64,000 nt of DNA from Polyangium fumosum (GTDB taxonomy: Bacteria; Myxococcota_A; Polyangia; Polyangiales; Polyangiaceae), in contig NZ_SSMQ01000018.1 in NCBI RefSeq assembly GCF_005144585.1, positions 62,001-126,000 of the forward strand, given 5' to 3'. The notes beneath the pieces are model-generated. The model was not told the DNA's origin and ran no database searches. It worked only from the letters and a program-made list of their open reading frames with translations. The position numbers and the translations under genes were made by a program. Position 1 is the stretch's first letter. Every line of letters starts with the position of its first letter. Shown piece after piece: positions 17,132 through 26,000 of the stretch.

Positions 17132-17664
17132 GAGAACCCCCGGGATGCTTCCGAGGTGATGAGTACCACGAAACGAGGTTCGGCCGGGACGCGGGATCGC
17201 GCGGACGTACGGGGAGAAAGCTACGGCGCGGTGCGGCGGAGGACGATGCCGCGTGTCGTTTCTTTGCCACGCCGATTCAATCATCCCCTCTTCGTGAAGT
17301 TCCTTTGCGAAGACACCTCTTTCTAGGGAATCGACCCGCACGTGGATTCTTTGGTCGTTTTTTCACCCCCCTCCTCCGAACACCGATCCCCCGTATCCGA
17401 CCTCACACCCCCCTGCTCCCAAGAGTGATCCCCCTGCTCCCGCAGGTCATCCCCCTGCTCCCAACACCGATCCCCCGTATCCCACTTCACACCCCCCTGC
17501 TCCCTCGCACCCACCCCCCGCCTCCGGTCAACGATCCCCCGCGGGGGATCCCCTCCCGGAGCCGGGGGCTCGCCGGCGCGAGCAGCATTTCGACGGGTTC
17601 GCGTCCGTCACATACGTTCCGAGCGGGAACTGCCTAAGTCCACACCCCATAGGGAGGTTCCGAC
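17132..17664. other. 533-bp gene-free region between the fusion operon and the divergent 17665 gene
   Basis: It should hold the promoters of both divergent units. No clear sigma-70 boxes were recognised. Positions 17366-17540 hold the 21-bp repeat array listed separately. Position 17535-17552 has CCCCCGCGGGGG, a perfect palindrome at the end of the array. Short frames through the repeats are open on both strands, but their sequence is only repeats. Confidence 0.6.
17366..17540. repeat. 21-bp phased array of nine C(5-6)/G(5-6) tracts
   Basis: Nine runs of five or six C on the plus strand end at 17371, 17392, 17413, 17434, 17455, 17476, 17497, 17519 and 17540: steps of 21, with a single 22. 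Most runs are followed by TGCTCCC, GTATCC or a close variant (consensus CCCCC-KNTCC). A longer block, CACCGATCCCCCGTATCC, occurs twice. Twenty-one bases equal two helical turns and also seven codons, so both a phased protein-binding array and an in-frame heptapeptide repeat are possible. The minus strand is G-tract rich. Confidence 0.85.
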
Positions 17665-18429
17665 ATGGCAAAGCTCACGATTGGTCAGAAGGCCGAACGC
17701 GTCCTCAAGCTTCTCATCGCGCTCCGCAACCCGCGGATCGCCGCCCCCCTCGCCGGGCACGGCTTCGCGAACGCCGACCTCGACGAGGGATGGACGCTGC
17801 TCAAGAACGTGACGCGCACGAAGCTCGATTTCGTCGAGGCGCCGCCCAATAAGGACCCCGACGCCCTGCGCGCCCTCGACGCCTGGGAAAATCAATGGTT
17901 CGTCATCGGCGATGCCACCCTGAAGCGGCACGCGCCGGAGATTCACGCGCAGGTCTTCCGGAACCTCTCCCAGACCGACGGCATGGCCGTCATCGTCTCC
18001 GTCGGCACCTTCGTCGAACGACTCGACACCATCGACCGTCCCGAATGGGACGGCGGATTCGGGCAGGCGGGGAAAGATGCGCGGAGTCTCCTCGCCCAGC
18101 GCGGGCTCACGGAGCAGGTGGTCGACGAAGCCAAGGCGCTGCTCGACAAATTCCGCAACGTCGACGGGCCAATCCCCGACCTCGCAAAGATCGCCGCCGA
18201 GGACGAGAGCTTCGAGAAGGCCGAGGCGGCGCTCTGGGCCTGGTACCTCGAATGGAGCGCCATCGCGCGGCGAGCCATCACCCAGCGCAGCCTGCTCCGG
18301 CAGCTCGGCTTCCTGCGCACGACGCCGAGCGGCAAAGACGTCGATGTGACGGACGACGAGGCCCCGGAAGACGCGCCCGCCGCGCACGCGCCGCCGCTTC
18401 GAGATGACGCCGCCGCGATTTCGGCGTAA
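17665..18429 (+). CDS. Unrecognised conserved-looking protein, 254 residues
   Basis: An excellent ribosome site (AGGGAGG, 7 bases before ATG) supports the start. The protein is mostly helical, without signal peptide or membrane segment, and ends in an acidic, Ala/Pro-rich tail (about 230-254). A Trp-rich stretch (ALWAWYLEWSAIARRAI) is notable. I do not recognise the family. Directly downstream, in the same frame after its TAA, a hydrophobic stretch begins that leads into the next gene, so the two are probably co-transcribed. Confidence 0.75.
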   Translation: MAKLTIGQKAERVLKLLIALRNPRIAAPLAGHGFANADLDEGWTLLKNVTRTKLDFVEAPPNKDPDALRALDAWENQWFVIGDATLKRHAPEIHAQVFRNLSQTDGMAVIVSVGTFVERLDTIDRPEWDGGFGQAGKDARSLLAQRGLTEQVVDEAKALLDKFRNVDGPIPDLAKIAAEDESFEKAEAALWAWYLEWSAIARRAITQRSLLRQLGFLRTTPSGKDVDVTDDEAPEDAPAAHAPPLRDDAAAISA

Positions 18430-18510
18430 TCCATCCTCATCGTCCTCCCCCTGCTCCTCGGCGTCCTCGCCGCCCTGATCCTCGGGCTGCTGCTCGTCAC
18501 GGCGAGCGGG
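18430..18510 (+). other. Membrane-helix coding stretch without a normal start codon
   Basis: Immediately after the TAA of the preceding gene, 27 in-frame codons read as a strongly hydrophobic segment (ILIVLPLLLGVLAALILGLL) and run into the ATG at 18511 without a stop. There is no ATG, GTG or TTG in this stretch; only CTG (18451, 18475) or ATC could start it. The downstream protein may therefore really begin here, or an upstream base error may hide the start. Confidence 0.5.
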
Positions 18511-19086
18511 ATGATCCCGCGCCCGCGCGCGGAGCGGCGCGCGCTGGAACGAAGCACCACACGCACGAACGCCGTCGCGGACGCCCTCGGGTTCGTCGCC
18601 GAGCAGGACGCCGAGATCCCCACCACCTTCCGGCTGTATTCCCCCGCCGCGCCCGACGACGTCACCTTGTGTATGGGCTCGCCCGCGCTCGTCGCGGGGT
18701 TGTTCGAAAAAGAAAAGCTCATCGACTGGATGACGCTCGAAGGCAAAGGCCCCAAAGGCTTGCCCGCAGGCGTGAACGTGCGGACGCCCGTGCGGACCGT
18801 CTTCGAATGGCGCGACGGCCTCCCCGGCGAGGCGCCGACGCTGGTCACGCCCGGCGGCGTCGAGCTCGTGATCGAGAACGAAGCGGGCTCCGCGTTCGAT
18901 AACGAGGCCCTCGCCGAATGGGTCGATTCGTTCCCCAAAGGAATTTGGCTCGTCCTGATGAGCGCCAGCGCGCTGGAGCTGCGCGCCCATGCGCCCGCGA
19001 CAGACGACGCCGTGCACTGCGCGCAGTCGCTCCTCGGGCTCGCTTCGTCCCTGCCCAGGTTATCCGCCAGAAAACACGGCGATTGA
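18511..19086 (+). CDS. Unrecognised protein, possibly membrane-anchored; start uncertain
   Basis: 191 residues from the first ATG. This ATG has no good ribosome site, and the in-frame region before it encodes a membrane helix, so the true protein may be about 27 residues longer. The C-terminal ~130 residues alternate strands and helices (PGGVELVIENEAGSAFDNEA, FPKGIWLVLMSASALELRAH). No family recognised. It follows the 254-residue gene and ends 75 bases before the OmpA-like gene. Confidence 0.6.
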   Translation: MIPRPRAERRALERSTTRTNAVADALGFVAEQDAEIPTTFRLYSPAAPDDVTLCMGSPALVAGLFEKEKLIDWMTLEGKGPKGLPAGVNVRTPVRTVFEWRDGLPGEAPTLVTPGGVELVIENEAGSAFDNEALAEWVDSFPKGIWLVLMSASALELRAHAPATDDAVHCAQSLLGLASSLPRLSARKHGD

Positions 19087-19161
19087 CACCCTCCCCCGGC
19101 TCGTGCTCCCGTGCCGACATCTTGGGACCTCAAAGGATCCACGCGCAGGGAGGATGATGCC

Positions 19162-19686
19162 GTGAGCCGAACGATGACGTCCGCGATGGTTGCTTCGTTT
19201 CTCTTTCTCGTCGCATGCGGTGGCGGAGGCAGCGCCCAGGTCGAGCTGAAGACCGGCGGCGACGCGACACCGCCGCCGTCGGATACCGCAGCAACCGCTG
19301 CCGCCTCCGACGTGGGCGAGGCGCACCTCAAGGGTGATCACCTGGAGATCGATCACCAGATCCTGTTCGACACGGACAGCGATCACATCAACGAGGCGCA
19401 GTCGCAGAAGGTCCTCGGCGACCTCGTGGCCTTGCTCAAAGCGCACCCGGAGCTCGTGCACCTGCGCATCGAGGGGCACACCGACGTGCGTGGCTCGGCC
19501 GAGCACAACCAGGATCTGTCCGAGCGGCGCGCCAAGGCCGTCGCGCAGTACCTCAACAGCCACGGCCTGCCGAACGTGAAGATCGACTCGAAGGGCTACG
19601 GCCAGAGCAAGCCGCTCTGCTCGGAGGACTCCGACACGTGCCACGACAAGAACCGGCGCGTCGAGTTCCTCGTCGTGAAGGACTGA
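19162..19686 (+). CDS. OmpA-like (Pal-type) lipoprotein
   Basis: 174 residues. A GTG start at 19162 is preceded by AGGGAGG 8 bases away, better than the GTG at 19111. The signal peptide ends in a lipobox (FLFLVAC), then a Gly/Thr/Pro spacer. The C-terminal OmpA domain shows ILFDTDSDHIN, IEGHTDVRGSAEHNQDLSER and RRVEFLV, which bind peptidoglycan meso-diaminopimelate. It likely tethers the outer membrane to the wall. A C-x6-C pair (LCSEDSDTC) near the end may form a disulfide. Confidence 0.85.
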   Translation: MSRTMTSAMVASFLFLVACGGGGSAQVELKTGGDATPPPSDTAATAAASDVGEAHLKGDHLEIDHQILFDTDSDHINEAQSQKVLGDLVALLKAHPELVHLRIEGHTDVRGSAEHNQDLSERRAKAVAQYLNSHGLPNVKIDSKGYGQSKPLCSEDSDTCHDKNRRVEFLVVKD

Positions 19687-19690
19687 GCCG

Positions 19691-20818
19691 TCACGCCACC
19701 GACGGGAGCGCGGGCTCGCTCGGGGCCCGCAGGATGATCCGACGCACGGCCTCCGGATCCGTGATGCGACGAAGCACCGGCTGGAGGCCCTCGGCCTCAC
19801 GCTCGCCGAACGCGCCGCTCGACGCAAAGGCACGCGCGCGCGGGCCATCGAGCACCAGGAACAGATCGTTGAGCCCGCCCGCTGCGGGGCTGTCGATGAC
19901 GTCGACGATCCGCGTGCGTTCGAGGTGCAGCTCCTCGTCGCCGCGCTGGATGAGGACCCGCCGGTTCGTCACCCAGTAACGCGTCCGCGTTTCGAGCCGC
20001 GCAGGCCGGACGATCGAGGCGTACACGACGAGCGCGCCCGCCGAGACGAGCAGGAGGATCGTCAACGCGAGCGAGGTGACGAGCGCGAAGAAGGAGAGCG
20101 ATTCGGGCGAGAGGCCGCCACGCACGACGGTGCGGGTCGCGTGCACGGCGTGGGTCGACGAGACGATCGCGGCGACGAAGAGGCCAATGCCGAGGGCGAG
20201 GCCGAGCGCCGCGCGTCCGCTCGACGGGAGCCACTTGCGAAGGCCGTCGGGTGGATGGCCCGACCAGAGGACACGCTCGCCATCGTCGAGGCGCTGTGCG
20301 AGGAGGCGCTGGCCGTCGCCCGCCGGCGTGGAGGGCGTGACGCCGCGGACGATGGCCCAGACGCGGTCGGGCGCGATGAGGCCGGTGAAGACGATCGCGA
20401 GGCGACGGCGCAAGGCGCCCGTGGGCACGGCACGCACGAGCTCGAGGTCGCCGATGCCAGGCCGCTTGGGGTCCCAGTGGATGCGGGCGAAGCTGATCGC
20501 CGATCGATCCATCATGCGCCGGAGCCGGCCGCGCTCCAGGATGATGTGGCGCTCGGTGACGACGAACTCGAGCTCGCTGCGCCACCACTTGGGGCCGAGC
20601 GCGAACGCGACCGCGAGCACGGCCATCCACGCGGCGAACGCGAGGAGCGCGCCGGGGCTCGATCCGAGCGCCGTGGCGACGACGACGGCGGACGCGGTGG
20701 TGATCGCCGAGACGACGCCCGCGATCCCCGCCGCGATCTGGTAGAGCACCGGGCACGTGACGGCCTTGGGGCGCCCCGACCAGACTACCGACTCCTCGAA
20801 GAGCGAATCCCGCTTCAA
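19691..20818 (-). CDS. Membrane protein with two bacterial PH (bPH2-like) domains
   Basis: 375 residues from a TTG start (20818) with GGAGGG 6 bases upstream; other starts in this frame are far upstream inside the next gene. It contains two similar modules, each a pair of membrane helices followed by a PH-like block: FVVTERHIILERGRLRRMM (about 90-135) and YWVTNRRVLIQRGDEELHLE (about 280-330), with the flanking phrases SGRPKAV and SGHPPDG. The function of such YdbS/bPH2-like proteins is not established. It ends 4 bases from the convergent OmpA-like gene. Confidence 0.75.
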   Translation of the reverse strand: MKRDSLFEESVVWSGRPKAVTCPVLYQIAAGIAGVVSAITTASAVVVATALGSSPGALLAFAAWMAVLAVAFALGPKWWRSELEFVVTERHIILERGRLRRMMDRSAISFARIHWDPKRPGIGDLELVRAVPTGALRRRLAIVFTGLIAPDRVWAIVRGVTPSTPAGDGQRLLAQRLDDGERVLWSGHPPDGLRKWLPSSGRAALGLALGIGLFVAAIVSSTHAVHATRTVVRGGLSPESLSFFALVTSLALTILLLVSAGALVVYASIVRPARLETRTRYWVTNRRVLIQRGDEELHLERTRIVDVIDSPAAGGLNDLFLVLDGPRARAFASSGAFGEREAEGLQPVLRRITDPEAVRRIILRAPSEPALPSVA

Positions 20819-20891
20819 CGAACGCCCTCCGCCGTGGTGACAGTGGAGCGTGGAGCGTCCTTGGGTCACCGTAAAGGGGGACCGTACGATC

Positions 20892-21917
20892 TCAGCGTCG
20901 TCGCGCCGCCGAAAGGACCCGATCCCGCTCCTTCTTGCAAGCGTCGAGGCGCACGCGGCCGAGCGGCGCCCAACGGTCGTCGTCCGGCGCACGTTCGAGG
21001 TACGCCTCCCAGCCCTCGATGGCACGCGTGTACGCCTCGGCGCGCACGGCGCCGAGGTCGGTGGAGCGCGCCGTGCTCCAGGCGCCGAGCGCGTCGTACC
21101 AGGCCTCGTCGTGCGGCGGCGAGAAGAACCAGCTCGGCTCGTGGATCTTCCGATCGTCACGATCGTAGGCGCGGGCGAGCGCGATCGAGGCGAGCGCGCC
21201 GTCGAGGTCGCCGTCGCGATCGGTGGCAACGGCGAGGCCCCAGAGGGCCGTGACGCCGTACTGGAACATCTCGATCGGCAGGAGCGAGCGTAGCGCCTGG
21301 CGGTAGCCCTGGATGGCGTCGTCGAGCCGGCCCATGCCCATGTACGACTCGGCGCGGTTGGCGAAGAGGACGGCGCGGTGATGGCCGAGCGGCTCGTGCG
21401 CGAGCGCCTCGCCGTACGCGTGGACCTCTTGATCCCGCTTGCCGAGGACGGCGTAGGCGATCGCGAGCTCGTTCCACGCGGAGGTCGTGATCGCAGGCGG
21501 CGCGCTGCCGTGCGCGACGGTGAGGAGCACGCGGATCGCCTCCTCGATGCGGCCCGGGTTCGGCGGCTTGCGATCCTGTCCGAGCCGGCGCAGCACGTGG
21601 CCGAGGCGCAAGCGCACGCGTGGATCGGGGCTCTCCGCGCCGCCCGCTTGTTCGAGCCGCTTGAGCGCTTCGAGCAGGTAGACGTCCCGCATGCGCAGGA
21701 GGTCGACGCCGGTCGCGTCGAACAGGGACTCGCTCTGCGCGAGGTCGTGCTTGAGGAGGAACTGATCGGCCTCTTCGAGCAGCGTGACGCGCGACGCAGC
21801 CGCGGGATCACGCGCCTGCGTCCACACGGAGGGCGCAGCGAGCGCCTCGCGTGGAGCGGGCATCACGAACGCGACGGCGAGCGCGACAAACGCGGCGCGA
21901 AGCCCCCTTCGTTTCAC
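20892..21917 (-). CDS. Exported TPR protein
   Basis: 341 residues from a GTG at 21917, with GGGGGG before it. A signal peptide is visible (KRRGLRAAFVALAVAFVMPAP, cut near ALAA-AP). The rest is TPR-like: LGHVLRRLGQDRKPPNPGRI, NELAIAYAVLGKRDQEVHAY, NRAESYMGMGRLDDAIQGYR. It probably acts as a periplasmic scaffold. Its GTG overlaps the stop of the following (upstream) TPR gene as GTGA, so the two are translationally coupled and related in design. Confidence 0.75.
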   Translation of the reverse strand: MKRRGLRAAFVALAVAFVMPAPREALAAPSVWTQARDPAAASRVTLLEEADQFLLKHDLAQSESLFDATGVDLLRMRDVYLLEALKRLEQAGGAESPDPRVRLRLGHVLRRLGQDRKPPNPGRIEEAIRVLLTVAHGSAPPAITTSAWNELAIAYAVLGKRDQEVHAYGEALAHEPLGHHRAVLFANRAESYMGMGRLDDAIQGYRQALRSLLPIEMFQYGVTALWGLAVATDRDGDLDGALASIALARAYDRDDRKIHEPSWFFSPPHDEAWYDALGAWSTARSTDLGAVRAEAYTRAIEGWEAYLERAPDDDRWAPLGRVRLDACKKERDRVLSAARRR

Positions 21918-22918
21918 GGTCCCCCCTTCCCGCCCGCAGGGCGCGGCGCCTTCTTCGCGGCTTCGAGCCGCGCCCGCGCGGAGGCCGCCCACGGGGTCTT
22001 GCCGCCGGGGCCCGCGAGGTACGTCTCCCAGGACTTCACGGCCGCCGCGCCCTCGGCCGCGAGCGCTTCGAGGCAAGCCTTGTCCTCGACCGCCGCGAGG
22101 TAACTCGGTCCGCCCGCGCGCAGGCGCACGCCGGAGGCACGCGCGTCGGCGAGCGCCGCGTCGGCCTGCACGCGATCCCCGTTGCGATCGAGGACGAGCA
22201 CGAGCGAGAGGAGCACGTCGCCCGAGAGCGCGCTCGGCGGACGTTGCCGCGCCTCGCGCAGGTACGCCGCGGCCTCGTCGAGCGGCGCGCGCTTCGGCTC
22301 GGTGGAAGATGCTTCGGCAGGCGCAGCCGCGCCGCCGGGCGCGCGGGCCGCCGCGACGGCCATGGAGACGTGCGCGGCTTCGAGGAGCACGGCGACGCGG
22401 CGATCGGACGAGCCGAGCAGGTCGATGCGCGGCACGAGCGCGCGGTAGACGGCGAGCGCGTCGTCGAGTTTGCCCGTGCGGCGGAGGACCTCGGCGAGGT
22501 CGTGCATCGTGGGCGGGTCCTCGACGCTGCGCGGGTCCTTGGTACGCGCCGCCTCGAACTCGCGCGCGGCATCGTCGATCTTGCCGAGCGCGAGGGCCGC
22601 GCGGGCGAGGAGCACGCGCGGGGCGGCGTGGCCGGGCAGCACCTTCTCGGCGCCCTCGGCGGCGCTCTTCGCGGCGGCCGGATCCGAGACGAGCAGCGCC
22701 TTGGCGCGCGCGACGAGGTCGCAATACCGTCCGAGCTCCGGCGCGCGCGCGAGCTCCCACACCGTGGGACGTCGGGACAATCCACGCCGGACGGTCGAAG
22801 CGCATTCGCGCGGACGGCCCGATGCGGCGGCTGCGGCGACGAGGCTCGCGCCTTGTCCGCTCGATGGAGGCGTCGGGGACGCGAGGACGATCGAGGCGAG
22901 GAAGACGCTCGGGATCAC
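21914..22918 (-). CDS. Exported TPR/PEGA-type helical-repeat protein
   Basis: 334 residues starting with GTG at 22918. A short hydrophobic N terminus (IPSVFLASIVLASPTPP) suggests export. Two or three TPR-like units follow (ARAALALGKIDDAAREFEAA, LAEVLRRTGKLDDALAVYRA). Near the end, SWETYLAGPGGKTPWAASAR closely resembles GWEAYLERAPDDDRW in the next gene, so the pair probably arose by duplication or shares a partner. The promoter lies in the 169-bp divergent gap shared with the kinase gene. Confidence 0.7.
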   Translation of the reverse strand: MIPSVFLASIVLASPTPPSSGQGASLVAAAAASGRPRECASTVRRGLSRRPTVWELARAPELGRYCDLVARAKALLVSDPAAAKSAAEGAEKVLPGHAAPRVLLARAALALGKIDDAAREFEAARTKDPRSVEDPPTMHDLAEVLRRTGKLDDALAVYRALVPRIDLLGSSDRRVAVLLEAAHVSMAVAAARAPGGAAAPAEASSTEPKRAPLDEAAAYLREARQRPPSALSGDVLLSLVLVLDRNGDRVQADAALADARASGVRLRAGGPSYLAAVEDKACLEALAAEGAAAVKSWETYLAGPGGKTPWAASARARLEAAKKAPRPAGGKGGP

Positions 22919-23087
22919 GCGCCGCAGTATACCGGTTCATCGCGTGACGCGCATCACGAGGTCGCTCGCGAGAGCGAACTTGGACGGAGAGAGCGCACGC
23001 ATTCGTCGCGCGTTGGCCGTATCTTTCGGGCTTCGCCTCCGGCAGTCTGTAGAAGCGGAAAGAACGACCTCGAAGGGTTTCGACGTG

Positions 23088-26000
23088 ATGGAGGGCGACC
23101 GCTGGCTCGAGCGAGGGACGCGGGTCGAGGACTACACCATCGAGGATCTCCTCGGCGAAGGTGGGTTCGGCGCGGTGTTCCGGGCGCGGAGCGACGCGGG
23201 CGTGCCCGCCGCGCTGAAGGTCTTCAAGACGACCACGGCCGAGCTCACGGCCGAGCGGCTCATCAGCCAGCAGAACGAGATCGAGGCGCTGCTCAAGCTC
23301 GATCATCCCTCGTTGATCCAGCTCTACGGCTACGGGTTCGTCGAGGGCGTGGGGTTTTACCTCGCGATGGAGCTCGCGGCGGGTGAGACGCTCGACGCGT
23401 ACCTCGAGCGCGTCGGCGCGCTCGACACGCTGGAGGCGGTGCGGCTCATGCGCAAGGTGGCCGAGGCGCTCGCGCACTGCCACGCGCGCGGCGTGCTGCA
23501 CCTCGACCTCAAGCCGAGCAACATCGTGATCGTCGATCCGCACGAGCCACGCGTAAAAGTGCTCGATTTCGGGCTCGCCACGCTGACGTCGAGCTGGCAG
23601 CCGGACGACACGCGCGTGACCGCGGGGACCGTGGGCTACATGGCGCCCGAGTGCCTGCGCAGCGGCCGCGCGCGGCCCGATCCGCGCATGGATCTCTACG
23701 CGCTCGGGACGATCCTGTACGAGCTCGTCTCGGGGAAGCTGCCCTTCGAGGGGCGCGGGCAGCGGACGATCATGATGAACCGGACCGTCGGCGAGATGGT
23801 GCCGCTGCGGGAGGCGTCCCCAGGCGCGCCGCCGGCGATCGCGGCGCTCGTCGACGAGCTGCTCGCGCAGGATCCATCGCAACGGCCGGGGAGCGCGGCG
23901 CAGCTCTGCGCGCGGCTGAAGGAGATCTACTACGACACGCTCCGCGGCGCGGAGCCGGACGTCGAGCGCGGGCCGCAGAGCACGCGGGCGCCGCCGAGCG
24001 TGCGCACGTCGATGCCGCCGCGGCACAACACCGAGGAGGCGGCCTTCGTGGGCCGCGAGAGCGAGCTGTCGCTGCTCGCCTCGCGCGTGCTCGGCACGAC
24101 GTCGCGCGCCGCAGCGCCCGTGGTGATCGTGGGGGACGCCGGGATCGGCAAGAGCCGGCTCGTCTCGGAGCTGCTCAACGTCGTGGAGCAGGACGGCGCG
24201 GCGGTGGTGATTTATGCGCGTTGCCGCGAGCTCAGCGCGCTCATGCCGTACTCGCCGCTGCGCGAGGCGCTGAGCCGGGTCGCCGCGGCCACGCGGCGCA
24301 AGGGCATCACGGGCGCGCTCGTGCAGGCCGCGATCGACGCGACCAACGACGAGGACGCGGAGCTGCTCACGGCGCTCGTGCCCGAGCTCGGCCGGGGCCT
24401 CGGCGACGCCGACGTGCGAAGAACGCTGCTACGGCCCTCGTCGGCGCGGCGGGTGGCGGAGCTCGTGCGCAGGCTCGTCACGCGCATCGCCGCGGACCTG
24501 CCCGTGCTCGTGGCCATCGAGGACCTGCACTGGGGCGACGAGGCGACGCTCGCGGTGCTGGAATTCCTCTCGGGGTCCCTCGGCGGCGCGAAGGTCTTTT
24601 TGCTGGGCACGACGCGGCCTCCCCTACGCGCGGCGTGGCGCGGCGTGGAGCTCATGGATCTCGGCCCGCTCGATCGCGAGGAGAACGCGCGGCTGCTCGC
24701 CGAGTTCGCCCGCGGCGGAGACGAGTCGATCCTGCGCGAGCTCGAGCGGCACGTGCCGCTGCTCGCCGCAGGAAACCCGCTCTTCGGGATCCAGGTGATC
24801 CGCAACCTCGAAGTCGAGGGGTTCGTCGGTCGAACCGCCTTCGGCACCTTGTGCCTCGGCTCGCGCAACCTCGCCGACTACCGCGCCCCGGACTCGATCA
24901 CCGAAGCGCTCCGCCGCGGCGTCGACAGCCTCATGCCCGAATCACGCGAGGTGCTCGGCGTGGCCGCGCTCCTCGGCCGCAGCTTCCTGCGCTCGGACCT
25001 CCGCGCACTCGGGATCTTCACGCTCGACCGCATTGATCGCGCCCTCGAAGAGGCCGAGACGCGATGCCTCGTGCTCGACGAACCGACGTCCACCTCGTTC
25101 GTGCACGACGTCGTGCTCGAACAACTCGAACGACGCGCGGTGCGCGCAGATCTGCGCCAGCACCACCTGCGCATCGCTCGCCAGCTCGAACGACGCGGCG
25201 CCGATCCCGGCACGCTCGCGCGCCACCTCGAACGCGCCGGCGAAACCCAGAGCGCCGCGGACGCGTACCTCACGGCGGCCCTCGAGAGCCCCGCGAACGA
25301 TCCCGGCGCCGGCCCGAAGCTCCACCGCGCGATCGAGCTCGTCGCCACGCTCCCCGCCTCCCCCGAGCAGCGCCGCATCCAGCTCGTCGCCACGGCCGAG
25401 CTCGTGCGCCAGCGCTGCCTGCTCGGCGGCACGGAGGAGCTGCACAAGCTCGTGGAGCGGTGCACCGCGGACACGCCCGCGGCCTCGGCCATGCTCGGCG
25501 CCGCGCTCGCCCGCGTGCACGAGGTGCGCGGCGAGCTCGCCGAGGCGCGCAAGCACGCCGAGCAATCGATCGCGACGGCGGGGAAGGAGCCCGCGCTCGA
25601 ACGTCACAGGTGCGCCGCGACGAACGTCCTTGGCCGCGTGGATCTCGCGCGTGGCTTCGTCGAGCAGGCCGCGCGCTCCCTCGCCGTGGGCTCTTCGCTC
25701 GCCGAGCGCGAAGGCGACCTCGACGAGCTCTGCCACGCGCAGGGCCTCTACGGCGTGGCGCTCGGCCGGACCGGGGATCTCGACGGCGCCGAGCGCGAGA
25801 TCCAGGCCGCCGCCCACCTCGCCGAGCAGCTCGCCGATCCTGCGCGGCTGCTCGGCGCGTGGCACGCGTGCGCGCTCCTCGCCGAGGCGCGGTATGATTG
25901 GGACCTCGGCGTGAGCTCCACGGCGCAGCTCCTCGCGTACGCCGAGGAGCACAAGCTCGGCGGCCATTACCTCTGCACGGGCACGCTCTACGCGGGCCGC

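Noticed and set aside
17305-17637. A 110-codon plus-strand frame through the 21-bp array
   Set aside because: Its content is only Pro/Leu/Arg-rich repeats with no ribosome site; it is kept as a possible reading of the repeat, not as a gene.
20892-24026. A 1044-codon minus frame extending the TPR gene upstream
   Set aside because: Only the last 341 codons make sense; the upstream part is arginine-rich and antisense to the kinase gene, and a good GTG start with a signal peptide is present at 21917.
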